Positions 32,119 to 41,163 of a stretch of 64,000 nt of DNA are shown piece after piece. The stretch comes from Gammaproteobacteria bacterium. Lineage in GTDB: Bacteria; Pseudomonadota; Gammaproteobacteria; Pseudomonadales; Pseudomonadaceae. The DNA is taken from NCBI GenBank assembly GCA_012728315.1, contig JAAYFI010000072.1:1-64000 (forward strand), in the 5' to 3' direction. The notes beneath the pieces were generated by a model, which did no database searches, was not told the origin of the DNA, and saw only the letters and a program-made list of their open reading frames with translations. Position numbers and translations under genes: made by a program. Every line of letters starts with the position of its first letter. Positions within the stretch are counted from its first letter, which is position 1.

Positions 32119-33447
32119 TTACTCGACACTTAGAGGAAAATATAGCAAGGCCTCTAAACCTACGGTAGGTGCAGCTTGCAAACGCAACTCACCACCGTAG
32201 CGCTCTATCACAGCCTGCACAATGGCTAAACCTAAACCGCTGCCACTGTGTGTACTGGATCGACGCCAAAAACGCTGCTTAGCCTGCTCAATATCACTCA
32301 CCGACAATCCCGCGCCAGCATCGCGCACACGCAATAATAAATGCTCGTGTTGCACCGCCATATACAGCTCAACGACACTGTGCGGCGGACTATAGCGCAA
32401 GGCGTTATCTAACAAATTCCGCAATGAGGCCACTGCTAAAGACTCAGGTACCGCAATAAACACATCGCTAGTAAGCTGATTGTCGACTTCAATGCGCTGA
32501 TAACCCGGCACAGCAATTAAATCAGCCAGCGCATGCCGAGCGACCGATTGTGCACTGACAGAGCCCTCATGTTCAAAGTCTTGAGCGCTTTCAACACGGG
32601 CTAATAACAAGAGCTGTTCCAGCCCACTTTGCATTCGATCGACAGCAGTTTCCGCTTGCAGCAACGCATGTTCGGCCACTTCACCGGAACTCATTTGTGC
32701 CACCTGCAGATGGGTTTTAACTGCAGTTAAGGGCGTACGTAACTCATGTGCAGCATCGTTGGTAAAGCGCCTTTCGCGCTCTAATGCACCAGCAATACGA
32801 GCAAACAGCTGATTGATTGTGAATACTAAGGGCTGCAAATCCTTAGGTAGCCGCCGCACATGGACTGGCTGTAAATCCTCGGCATCACGCTGCGCTAATG
32901 CCGCTCGCAAACTCTGCAAAGGTGATAAGCCGCGACCAATACCCAACCAGATCAGCACCAAACTGCCCACTAATGCCAATGCTACGGGTAGGGCCGCAGC
33001 CAGCAAAATCGACGACTGCAGCTTTTCTCGCTCATCCATACGGTCTGCAGTAGTGACCCACAAATTATCGCGCTTTAAAGTGAAACTACGCCAGCGTTCA
33101 TCCCCCATACTCACTTCATGAAAGCCCACGCCATGCTCAGCCAAAGTGGCGTGTGGTGTATTGGGTGTGCGCACTAAAACCTCACCGCGCAAAGAACGCA
33201 CTTGGCATACCAAACCACTTTCCAGACCCCGCTCAATCGCACTTAAAGGATTACCCTGAGAGATGGATAAAGGCTGTGGTAACTGCTCTAAGAGGCCTGC
33301 CACCATACGTGCAGAAGAAGCAAGACGTTCATCTAAGGCTGCCGTCATCTCACGACGTAAATCCCCCAGCAACCAAACGGCGGCCAAACCCCACAAGACA
33401 ATAAAGGTACCGCCTAAAATCAATAGCAAACGATTACGCAAGCTCAT
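32119..33447 (-). CDS. dsbS: sensor histidine kinase, DsbS-like
   Basis: A 442-residue membrane kinase partnered with the adjacent response regulator. It has two membrane helices (about 7-27 and 146-168) enclosing a periplasmic domain, HAMP-like linker, dimerisation motif AAHELRTPLTAVKTHLQ, N box LRNLLDNALRYSP and G box GSGLGLAIVQ. The periplasmic domain contains a single cysteine at position 81. P. aeruginosa DsbS, which controls dsbDEG, is reported to sense copper through a periplasmic cysteine at nearly the same position. Divergence from dsbDEG supports the name. It overlaps the regulator gene by 14 bases. Confidence 0.85.
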   Translation of the reverse strand: MSLRNRLLLILGGTFIVLWGLAAVWLLGDLRREMTAALDERLASSARMVAGLLEQLPQPLSISQGNPLSAIERGLESGLVCQVRSLRGEVLVRTPNTPHATLAEHGVGFHEVSMGDERWRSFTLKRDNLWVTTADRMDEREKLQSSILLAAALPVALALVGSLVLIWLGIGRGLSPLQSLRAALAQRDAEDLQPVHVRRLPKDLQPLVFTINQLFARIAGALERERRFTNDAAHELRTPLTAVKTHLQVAQMSSGEVAEHALLQAETAVDRMQSGLEQLLLLARVESAQDFEHEGSVSAQSVARHALADLIAVPGYQRIEVDNQLTSDVFIAVPESLAVASLRNLLDNALRYSPPHSVVELYMAVQHEHLLLRVRDAGAGLSVSDIEQAKQRFWRRSSTHSGSGLGLAIVQAVIERYGGELRLQAAPTVGLEALLYFPLSVE

Positions 33448-34105
33448 CAGGCACCCCCATTTGATAGCCTAAACCGCGTACCGTTTTCACCACTTCGCTG
33501 CCCAGCTTGCGCCGTAAATTATAGATATGCACATTAATAGCATTGCTTTCAACACCGTCACCCAGTCCATATAAACTGTCTTGCAACTGCTCAACACTTA
33601 AAATATGTCGTGGGTTTTGTAAAAGCGCCCCTAGTAACGCCTGCTCACGGCGTGACAAAGATACAGCTTGGCCATGCAAAGTAACTTCTCGAGTGCTTGG
33701 GTTAAACGTTAAGCCGTGATGCTCAATTAAATGCGTACTACGGCCACTACTGCGTCGTAGCAAACTATGCAAACGTGCGGCTAACTCACGTAAATCAAAA
33801 GGCTTTAATAAGTAATCATCCGCTCCAGCCTGCAGCCCATCGACACGTTGCATCACTGAATCACGTGCACTTAAAATCAGTACAGGTAGGTTTTTACCTT
33901 GGCTGCGGATGCGTTTAAGTAACTGCAAACCGTCCTCATCAGGCAAACCTAAATCAAGGATCAGCGCAGCAAAATGCCCCAACTGTAGAGCCTGTTCTGC
34001 CGCGGCCGCGTGTGCCACATGATCCACAGTAAAACCCTGCAGCTGCAGACCTGTTAATACGCCTTGAGCAATTAAAGGATCATCTTCAACCAATAAAACA
34101 TGCAT
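33434..34105 (-). CDS. dsbR: OmpR-family response regulator, DsbR-like
   Basis: A 223-residue regulator with a receiver domain (phosphorylated aspartate 51 in LILDLGLPDEDG, conserved lysine in LLKPFD) and a winged-helix DNA-binding domain ending HIYNLRRKLGSEVVKTVRGLGYQMG. It shares an operon with the kinase and is divergent from dsbDEG, so it probably activates that operon in response to metal or thiol stress, as described for P. aeruginosa DsbRS. Similarity to QseB or TctD regulators is general, so the name depends on context. Confidence 0.87.
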   Translation of the reverse strand: MHVLLVEDDPLIAQGVLTGLQLQGFTVDHVAHAAAAEQALQLGHFAALILDLGLPDEDGLQLLKRIRSQGKNLPVLILSARDSVMQRVDGLQAGADDYLLKPFDLRELAARLHSLLRRSSGRSTHLIEHHGLTFNPSTREVTLHGQAVSLSRREQALLGALLQNPRHILSVEQLQDSLYGLGDGVESNAINVHIYNLRRKLGSEVVKTVRGLGYQMGVPDELA

Positions 34106-34205
34106 AAATCAACTCGCCCTCAATACACGCCCAAGCATACTATTACAGAACATAGACCTTTCACGAACGAATACAACCTATAACACTTAAGGTACAGCGT
34201 AATTG

Positions 34206-34222
34206 TTAATGCTGTCTTAATG
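34206..34222 (+). promoter_or_regulatory. candidate DsbR binding site
   Basis: Two direct TTAATG half-sites start 11 bases apart (34206 and 34217), the spacing typical of OmpR-family regulators, in the 160-base region between dsbR and dsbD. A further CTTAAG lies near 34187. Confidence 0.5.
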
Positions 34223-34265
34223 GAAGATGCCCATAGTGTCTGCAACTCTTAGAGGAAGGACAGCT

Positions 34266-35996
34266 ATGCGCCTTATGTTTATTGCCTTACTGCTATTATT
34301 CAGCAGCTTAACGCAGGCTTTTATCAGCAATCAGCACGATTTCTTGCCCGTCGAAGACGCCTTTCAGTTTGAGGCAATGGAGGATATCGAGCCCAACCTT
34401 TTAGTTTGGCAGATTACTGACAAACATTATCTATACAAGCATCGAACCACAGTCACCGATGCCAATGGCCATGCTGTCGAGCTTGAGCTACCCGAAGGCA
34501 TTGCTCACTCTGATGATTTTTTTGGCGATACTCATATTTATCGTCAGTACCTAGAAATCCCTATCGACTCAAATGTCGCCCGTCCCATCGAAGTCACTTG
34601 GCAAGGCTGTGCTGATGCTGGTTTATGCTACCCGCCACAAACAGCAATAATTGGTGGTGAACTCGCCACTGAGCATAGTCGGGCAGTCGCCTCAACAGGC
34701 TTCAGCTTAGCAGAGGATCAGTCCATTGCTGAGCGTTTGGCCGATTCAGGCGTGCTGATGAATATGGCTGCTTTCTTTATGATGGGGGTACTCCTAGCCT
34801 TTACCCCATGTATGCTGCCCATGCTGCCGATTTTAACCAGTGTTATTACTGGAGCGAAGCAGGGTGCTTGGCAGGGCGCGCGCTTAGGCATTGCCTTTAT
34901 TCTACCGATGGCTTTAGTGTATGCGGCACTGGGTGTAGTCGCCGCCAGCTTAGGCAGTAATCTCTCAGCTGCATTACAACAGCCGTGGTTACTGCTTCCA
35001 TTTGCCGCTATTTTTATACTCTTGGCTTTAGCTCAATTTGGCGTCTACACCTTACAGCTACCCGCCTTTATCCGTGAACGTCTGCAGGGTGCTGATCAAA
35101 ATGTTAAAGGTGGCAGCTTAATAGGTGCCGCCAGTTTAGGTGCTTTATCGGCCTTTCTGGTTGGCCCTTGTATGACTGCGCCTCTAGCCGGTGCTTTATT
35201 GTATATCGCGCAAAGTGGTGACAGCGTACGCGGCGGCCTCGCATTATTCTCCCTCGGTTTAGGTAGTGGTATTCCATTACTCTTGGCTATCACCCTCGGC
35301 ATGCGCTGGTTACCTAAACCCGGTCACTGGATGGAAAACATCAACCGCATCTTTGGTTATGCGCTGCTAGCCACTGCCATTCTTGTACTGCGCCCGGTGT
35401 TAAGCGGCTCGTTATTCCTTGGTCTCTGCGGCGCTTTGCTGCTAGCCATTGCTGTACAGATTGGCAATACCGAACGACCGCACTGGCGATTTTTAAGTCG
35501 CTACAGTGCCTTACTTATAGGTATCTGGGGCAGCACCTTGCTGTTTGGTGCTGCCTCGGGTGGTAGCGACCCTCTTCATCCATTAGAGAACTTTACGAAT
35601 CAGGCCCGTGCTGCAACAAGCAGTAAGCAAAGCATGCAACGCTTTGCTAATGTGCAACAATTGGAAGCTCAACTTACACAAGCCAAACAAGAAGGGCAGT
35701 GGGTACTCTTGGACTTTTATGCCGATTGGTGTGTCTCTTGTAAGGTAATGGAAAAAACTGTGTTTGCTAAAACCGATGTACAAGATGCATTAGCAGGCTT
35801 TCGCCAACTGCAAATGGATGTCACTTTAAATACACAAGCGCATAAGACGTTTATGCAAGAACGACACATTATGGGGCCACCGACCATTTTATTTATCGAC
35901 CCGCAAGGTCATGAACACCGCGCCGAGCGTATCACCGGTGAAGTTTCTGCCAATGAGTTTTTACGCCTCTTAAACAATGCAACAAAGGATAATTAA
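34266..35996 (+). CDS. dsbD: thiol:disulfide interchange protein DsbD
   Basis: DsbD moves electrons from cytosolic thioredoxin across the membrane to periplasmic isomerases and reductases. The 576-residue protein has a signal peptide (MRLMFIALLLLFSSLTQA), an N-terminal periplasmic domain with GCADAGLCYPP, a membrane domain of eight helices with the redox cysteines in TPCMLPM and GPCMTAP, and a C-terminal thioredoxin domain with DWCVSCK. The start at 34266 follows AGGA; the ATG at 34227 precedes the signal peptide and is rejected. Its stop overlaps the next start codon by one base, so it heads dsbDEG. Confidence 0.95.
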   Translation: MRLMFIALLLLFSSLTQAFISNQHDFLPVEDAFQFEAMEDIEPNLLVWQITDKHYLYKHRTTVTDANGHAVELELPEGIAHSDDFFGDTHIYRQYLEIPIDSNVARPIEVTWQGCADAGLCYPPQTAIIGGELATEHSRAVASTGFSLAEDQSIAERLADSGVLMNMAAFFMMGVLLAFTPCMLPMLPILTSVITGAKQGAWQGARLGIAFILPMALVYAALGVVAASLGSNLSAALQQPWLLLPFAAIFILLALAQFGVYTLQLPAFIRERLQGADQNVKGGSLIGAASLGALSAFLVGPCMTAPLAGALLYIAQSGDSVRGGLALFSLGLGSGIPLLLAITLGMRWLPKPGHWMENINRIFGYALLATAILVLRPVLSGSLFLGLCGALLLAIAVQIGNTERPHWRFLSRYSALLIGIWGSTLLFGAASGGSDPLHPLENFTNQARAATSSKQSMQRFANVQQLEAQLTQAKQEGQWVLLDFYADWCVSCKVMEKTVFAKTDVQDALAGFRQLQMDVTLNTQAHKTFMQERHIMGPPTILFIDPQGHEHRAERITGEVSANEFLRLLNNATKDN

Positions 35997-36832
35997 TGTT
36001 GAGTTTTAACTTAGGCCCCTTGGCCATTCCTATGGATTTAGCATTGCTTTATGCTGCGTTTTTTACTGCGTGGCTCAGTGGCTGGTTGTTAGGTCGCAAG
36101 CGTGGCGCTAACCCTGAGTCAGCCTTATTTAGCATGCTATTTATCGGTGCTTTAGTCGGTCGAACAGCCTTTGTTATTCAATATTTTGAACAGTACACAG
36201 ACACTATATGGCAAATAATCGATATTCGTGACGGTGGTTTTTTACTCGTGCCGAGCTTAATCGCAGCAGCCTTGGTTGGTCTGTATAAGGCTTGGCGACA
36301 AACATCGCTACGCGCACCTTTAGCGACGGGCGTGTGCCTTGGTGTACTTGTTTGGGGCGGCAGTTTAGCGGTGCTTAACGCATTGCACAGCAGTCAAGCT
36401 ATACCGGATATATCGGTACGCGATATTGACGGTCAACCCATATCACTGCAAGATTTAGCCGGTAAACCATTAGTGATTAACTTATGGGCCACTTGGTGTC
36501 CACCCTGCCGTCGAGAAATGCCTGTCCTCGCTGCAGCTCAAGAGGCCAACCCTGATATTCGTTTCGTCTTTATTAATCAAGGGGAAGGGCTGCAAGTGGT
36601 GGAGAAGTTTTTAGCGCAGCAACAACTGAGCTTACGCAATAATCTGCTCGACACAGGCGCACGTGTCGGCCGAGCAGTTGGATCATTATCTTTGCCTACC
36701 ACACTGTTTTACAGCGCCGATGGGCTGCTAAAAAATAATCATTTAGGTGAATTGTCGCATGCTAGCTTAAAGCATGCCTTACGTCATATCAGCACAGAAC
36801 ATACGCAAACTCATATAGAGGAACAACCATGA
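35996..36832 (+). CDS. dsbE: TlpA/DsbE-type thioredoxin fused to an Lgt-like membrane domain
   Basis: The C-terminal half (about 130-270) is a TlpA/DsbE thioredoxin with WATWCPPCRREMPVL and a cis-proline at SLPTTLF. The N-terminal 120 residues form three or four membrane helices with a pattern (LVGRTAFVIQYFEQY...IWQIIDIRDGGFLLVPSLIAA) like prolipoprotein diacylglyceryl transferase, but too short and without the catalytic histidine region. It likely anchors the reductase in the membrane and may receive electrons from DsbD. It overlaps dsbD by one base and dsbG by four, so translation is coupled. Confidence 0.86.
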   Translation: MLSFNLGPLAIPMDLALLYAAFFTAWLSGWLLGRKRGANPESALFSMLFIGALVGRTAFVIQYFEQYTDTIWQIIDIRDGGFLLVPSLIAAALVGLYKAWRQTSLRAPLATGVCLGVLVWGGSLAVLNALHSSQAIPDISVRDIDGQPISLQDLAGKPLVINLWATWCPPCRREMPVLAAAQEANPDIRFVFINQGEGLQVVEKFLAQQQLSLRNNLLDTGARVGRAVGSLSLPTTLFYSADGLLKNNHLGELSHASLKHALRHISTEHTQTHIEEQP

Positions 36833-37584
36833 CATTTAAGAAAATCTTACCCGCTCTGGCACTACTGAGCTTACCGGTTATCGTCCAAGCACAAGACTAC
36901 CCAGCCCCTGTAGAAGCCATGCGTGAGCGCGGTATAGAAGTGCTCGAGCGTTTTGATGCACCCAGTGGTTTAACCGGCTACACAGCCTTATATAACGGCC
37001 GTCCATTAGCGCTCTATGTGACGGAAGATGGCAAGCATGCCCTGATTGGTAGTTTGCTAAACGCTGACGGCGAAGACTTAACCGGTGCAGTTTTAGAAGA
37101 AAAAGTCAGTCGCCCACAAAGTAAAGTGATGTGGGAAAAACTCAAAGACAGCACTTGGATCGCTGATGGCTCAGATAAAGCCGAAAAGATTGTCTATGTA
37201 TTTACTGATCCAAACTGCCCATACTGCAAACGCTTCTGGAAAGATGCTCGTCCTTGGATTGATGCAGGCAAAGTTCAGTTGCGCCACGTGATGGTGGGTA
37301 CACTCGGCGAAAGCAGCCAAAAGAAAGCGGCTTATTTACTGGCGGCAAAAGACCCTAAAGCCGCTCTGCAAGGCAATGAAAGCGGTAAAACACCGGCCCA
37401 AGAAGTCAAAGCAGTGGCCGAGCAACAGCGCAAGCAGTTGGATGAGAACCAACAATTAATGGCACATCTAGGCGCCAGCGGTACACCGGCTATTTTATAC
37501 CTTGATCCGACCGATATGCTGCAAATGCACCCAGGTGCTCCGCAAGGCGAACAGCTGATTGAGCTATTCGGCCCGCGTCCTTAA
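36829..37584 (+). CDS. dsbG: thiol:disulfide interchange protein DsbG
   Basis: DsbG is a periplasmic disulfide isomerase or sulfenic-acid reductase kept reduced by DsbD. The 251-residue protein has a signal peptide ending VQAQ, a dimerisation domain (about 20-85) and a thioredoxin domain with NCPYCKRFW and cis-proline GTPAIL. CPYC at the active site and the length fit DsbG better than DsbC (CGYC). It is the third gene of dsbDEG, starting in an ATGA overlap. Confidence 0.93.
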   Translation: MTFKKILPALALLSLPVIVQAQDYPAPVEAMRERGIEVLERFDAPSGLTGYTALYNGRPLALYVTEDGKHALIGSLLNADGEDLTGAVLEEKVSRPQSKVMWEKLKDSTWIADGSDKAEKIVYVFTDPNCPYCKRFWKDARPWIDAGKVQLRHVMVGTLGESSQKKAAYLLAAKDPKAALQGNESGKTPAQEVKAVAEQQRKQLDENQQLMAHLGASGTPAILYLDPTDMLQMHPGAPQGEQLIELFGPRP

Positions 37585-37605
37585 GCGCTCATATTCAAGC
37601 GGTAT

Positions 37606-38424
37606 TCACTGTGCGCTTTCACGCGCATGGTGAATACCATTCCCCAAAGCCCGACATAGCGTTAATACCGCATCCACAGCATGATCAGGGCTGCTCGCAC
37701 GCTCAATCAAATCAACAAAAGCTGAACCCACCACAGCCCCATCCGCTAAACGTGCAATCTTGGCTGCATGATCTGGTGTGCGAATTCCAAAACCAATACA
37801 TACCGGCAGCTTAGTATGGCGGCGCAAACGTGTAACAGCTTCTTCAATATGCTCCATGGTTGCTGAATTACCACCGGTGACTCCAGCCACAGACACATAG
37901 TAGACAAAACCTGAACTGTTATTGAGCACCTTCGGCAAACGCACATCATCAGTGGTCGGTGTGGTTAAACGAATAAAGTCCAACCCAGCGGCTTGTGCCG
38001 GCTCACAAAACACCTCGTTATGCTCAGGTGGCAAGTCAACAATAATTAAGCCATCCACTCCCGCAGCTTTGGCATCCTTGATAAAACGAGGTACGCCATA
38101 ATGATGAATCGGATTAAAGTACCCCATCAAAACCACAGGGGTATGCTGATTGTCTTGACGAAACTCGCTGACCATCTGCAAGGTTTTCGTCAAAGTTTGC
38201 CCGTTTTTCAAAGCACGGATATTCGCCAACTGAATAGCTGGACCATCGGCCATCGGATCAGTAAAAGGCATACCCAGCTCAATCACATCAGCGCCAGCTG
38301 CTGGTAAACCTTTAAAAATACGCATTGCCGTATCGTAATCAGGATCACCAGCCGTCACAAAAGTGACCAATGCCGCACGGTTTTGTTTTTTCAGCTCGGC
38401 AAAGCAAGTTTGAATACGGCTCAT
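37606..38424 (-). CDS. trpA: tryptophan synthase alpha subunit
   Basis: TrpA cleaves indole-3-glycerol phosphate to indole, which is channelled to TrpB. The 272-residue TIM-barrel protein shows [27 protein letters not shown] (catalytic glutamate), [10 protein letters not shown] (catalytic aspartate) and [11 protein letters not shown]. The start overlaps trpB by four bases. Downstream it converges with dsbG with 21 bases between the ends and no terminator visible. Confidence 0.97.
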   Translation of the reverse strand: MSRIQTCFAELKKQNRAALVTFVTAGDPDYDTAMRIFKGLPAAGADVIELGMPFTDPMADGPAIQLANIRALKNGQTLTKTLQMVSEFRQDNQHTPVVLMGYFNPIHHYGVPRFIKDAKAAGVDGLIIVDLPPEHNEVFCEPAQAAGLDFIRLTTPTTDDVRLPKVLNNSSGFVYYVSVAGVTGGNSATMEHIEEAVTRLRRHTKLPVCIGFGIRTPDHAAKIARLADGAVVGSAFVDLIERASSPDHAVDAVLTLCRALGNGIHHARESAQ

Positions 38425-39632
38425 TCTGACAGCTCCTGTTTCTCAAAGTGATGCATAACCGTCTGCATATCCTTATCGCCACGACCAGATAAATTCACCA
38501 CCATTAAATGATCTTTAGGCAACTGCGGTGCCCGCTTAAATACCTCTGCTAAAGCATGGGATGATTCCAGCGCAGGGATAATACCTTCCAGTTTGCAGCA
38601 TAAGTGAAAAGCAGCCATGGCTTCATCATCTTCAATCGAGGTGTACTCCACTCGCCCGGTTTCATATAACCAAGCATGCTCAGGACCAATACCAGGATAA
38701 TCAAGCCCTGCAGAAATAGAGTGAGCATCAATTATTTGCCCATCATCATCTTGCAGTAAATAGGTGCGGTTACCGTGCAACACCCCTGGCGATCCCCCTT
38801 GTAAACTAGCAGCGTGCTTGCCGGTTTTAAGCCCACGACCGGCAGCCTCAACACCGATAATTTTGACGCTACTCTCATCCAAAAACGGATGAAACAAGCC
38901 TAAAGCATTGGAACCACCACCAATACAAGCCACTAGGCTGTCAGGCAAACGGCCCTCTTGATCTTGCATTTGCACGCGTGTTTCTTTACCTATCACAGCT
39001 TGGAAATCACGCACCATCGCAGGGTAGGGATGTGGACCTGCCACAGTACCAATCAAATAGAAGGTATCACTGACATTGGTCACCCAGTCACGCAAAGCTT
39101 CGTTCATAGCATCTTTAAGCGTTCCGGTTCCAGCCACCACGGGGCGTACTTCTGCACCCAATAGTTTCATACGAAAGACGTTAGCTTGTTGGCGATCAAT
39201 ATCCGTGGTTCCCATATAGATCACGCACTGCAAACCAAAACGTGCAGCAACAGTTGCTGTGGCTACACCATGCATACCTGCACCGGTTTCAGCAATAATG
39301 CGCTTTTTACCCATGCGACGCGCCAACAGAATCTGGCCAATGCAGTTGTTAATTTTATGCGCACCGGTATGGTTAAGCTCTTCGCGCTTTAAATAAATCT
39401 TAGCGCCACCACAGTACTCAGTTAAACGCTCAGCAAAATACAACGGGCTGGGACGACCTACATAATCACGCTGAAAATATGCCAACTCTTTCTGAAAGTC
39501 AGGATCAACTTTAGCCTTCTCATACTCACGACCCAACTCAAGAATCAGAGGCATCAAGGTTTCGGCCACATACTGGCCACCAAAGTCACCAAATAAGCCG
39601 CGCTCATCGGGGCTATTACAATATGAACTCAT
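38421..39632 (-). CDS. trpB: tryptophan synthase beta subunit
   Basis: TrpB condenses indole with serine using pyridoxal phosphate. The 403-residue protein has [20 protein letters not shown], the cofactor lysine in [10 protein letters not shown], the phosphate loop [11 protein letters not shown] and the C-terminal [10 protein letters not shown]. The ATG at 39632 with GGGAG upstream is preferred to the GTG one codon earlier. trpBA is divergent from trpI, as in fluorescent pseudomonads, where TrpI activates it with indoleglycerol phosphate. Confidence 0.97.
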   Translation of the reverse strand: MSSYCNSPDERGLFGDFGGQYVAETLMPLILELGREYEKAKVDPDFQKELAYFQRDYVGRPSPLYFAERLTEYCGGAKIYLKREELNHTGAHKINNCIGQILLARRMGKKRIIAETGAGMHGVATATVAARFGLQCVIYMGTTDIDRQQANVFRMKLLGAEVRPVVAGTGTLKDAMNEALRDWVTNVSDTFYLIGTVAGPHPYPAMVRDFQAVIGKETRVQMQDQEGRLPDSLVACIGGGSNALGLFHPFLDESSVKIIGVEAAGRGLKTGKHAASLQGGSPGVLHGNRTYLLQDDDGQIIDAHSISAGLDYPGIGPEHAWLYETGRVEYTSIEDDEAMAAFHLCCKLEGIIPALESSHALAEVFKRAPQLPKDHLMVVNLSGRGDKDMQTVMHHFEKQELSE

Positions 39633-39739
39633 CACCCGCTCCCTTATTTAATTAAATATATGTCTATACCGACTAAACTACTTGATAGCGCAGCGTACGA
39701 AAAGCGATATGATTGCAGCAATAGGTTAGGAAAACTCAC

Positions 39740-40630
39740 ATGTCTGAATCTTTTAACTTGCCTCCGCTCAACGCTTTAAAAGCCTTTGAAGCCAGCGCGC
39801 GTTTACAAAGCATCACTCTAGCCGCTGAAGAACTGCACGTGACACACGGCGCAGTCAGCCGCCAAGTAAAACAACTTGAAAAACATTTAGGCGTCACTTT
39901 GCTCGACAAGCACGGCCGTGGCATTAAACTCACTGATGCTGGAGCACGACTTTATGCTGCTAGCCACGAAGCCTTTGCCCTAATTCATACATCCTGCATC
40001 GATATTCGCCGACAAACTCAACAAGCCCCTTTTGTACTGGCTTGCCCGGGAAGTTTATTGGCGCGCTGGTTGATCCCGCGTCTCGAACAACTGCAGCATG
40101 ATTTACCCGACTTACGCCTACAGGTCATCACCAATACAGGTGATGACAATACTTTGCAGCAGTCCGATGCAGATGCCAGCTTGGTATTTTTAGCTGGGCC
40201 TTGTCCCGATACTATGCACGCTTATCGGCTGGATACTGAACGTATTGGTCCTGTTCTAAGTCCGCGCTATCAAAACGCCCAAGCACTGCAGCATGCGCCT
40301 GCTGCGCAGCTCTTACACGAATCGTTATTATTTCCCCACTCTCGACCACAAGCCTGGCCCCAATGGGCGCAAACACAACAATTACCCACTGCAGAGCTGC
40401 GCTATGCGCAAGGTTTTGAACACCTGTACTACTTATTAGAAGCAGCCGTAGCAGGGTTAGGCGTGGCCATTGCCCCAGAACATTTAGTGCGCAGTGATAT
40501 TGCTAGCGGACGCTTACTGGCTCCGTGGGGTTTTGTTGAGACCTCCGCGCAATTGGTGCTCTTAACCCGCAAAAACCAGCATGAACAACGTGCGCAACAA
40601 CTGGCTGCCTGGCTCATTAATAACCTTTAA
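39740..40630 (+). CDS. trpI: LysR-type regulator TrpI
   Basis: A 296-residue LysR-family regulator: helix-turn-helix at about 10-70 (LKAFEASARLQSITLAAEELHVTHGAVSRQVKQLEKHLG) and a periplasmic-binding-like effector domain (from about 95). Position and orientation opposite trpBA, with a 107-base intergenic region, identify it as TrpI, the tryptophan synthase activator of Pseudomonas. The HVTHGAVSRQ helix also resembles GcvA-type regulators, to which TrpI belongs. Confidence 0.92.
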   Translation: MSESFNLPPLNALKAFEASARLQSITLAAEELHVTHGAVSRQVKQLEKHLGVTLLDKHGRGIKLTDAGARLYAASHEAFALIHTSCIDIRRQTQQAPFVLACPGSLLARWLIPRLEQLQHDLPDLRLQVITNTGDDNTLQQSDADASLVFLAGPCPDTMHAYRLDTERIGPVLSPRYQNAQALQHAPAAQLLHESLLFPHSRPQAWPQWAQTQQLPTAELRYAQGFEHLYYLLEAAVAGLGVAIAPEHLVRSDIASGRLLAPWGFVETSAQLVLLTRKNQHEQRAQQLAAWLINNL

Positions 40631-40706
40631 ACACAATCTCTACACTGCACATTTTTTTGCTTTATACTCAAAGAAAGCGACAACTATTTATACAGCAGGA
40701 GGCCGT

Positions 40707-40976
40707 ATGAACATTTCAGCCAATTTATTCTCTGCCGGATTATCGGCTCTGAATACCAGCCAAAAGCAACTGAACAATGCCGCACACGCCATTGCCCAGT
40801 CCAATCATAATCTCAGCAGTACAGCAGCCACCCCAGCAATGCCGACGCTGGATATCGCCAACATCACTGAACAGTTGATGCAATTAGAGCAAGCTAAACA
40901 AATGAGCGAACTCGGTGCTCGAGTGCTTAGCACTGCTGAAGAATCACTCGGCACACTGATTGATATCCAAGCTTAA
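40707..40976 (+). CDS. small protein with flagellar-rod-like N-terminal helix
   Basis: An 89-residue protein with GGAGG eight bases before the ATG. The N-terminal helix NLFSAGLSALNTSQKQLNNAAHAIAQSN resembles the start of flagellar rod and hook proteins, whose first helix reads GLxALxxxQxxLxxxxxNIAN; the C-terminal part is also helical (EQLMQLEQAKQMSELGARVL), like the closing helix of those proteins. It lacks any middle domain. I cannot name a function; small proteins of this kind are annotated as hypothetical or flagellar-like. The start at 40581, overlapping trpI, is rejected. Confidence 0.7.
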   Translation: MNISANLFSAGLSALNTSQKQLNNAAHAIAQSNHNLSSTAATPAMPTLDIANITEQLMQLEQAKQMSELGARVLSTAEESLGTLIDIQA

Positions 40977-41163
40977 ATTAAAAATTCAAATAAAGTCACC
41001 GAGCAGTGCTTGACAAGAATAAGATAGACCCGTAACTTTCAAACAGTCGTTTGATTACTACTCTGCATGTGCAACCATTTGTACTGCGCTGCTAGATACA
41101 AGCCTACACAACGCTGTCTAGGCCAACTCAATAATAAAGTCTCCACTGTAGAGGTTTATAGCT

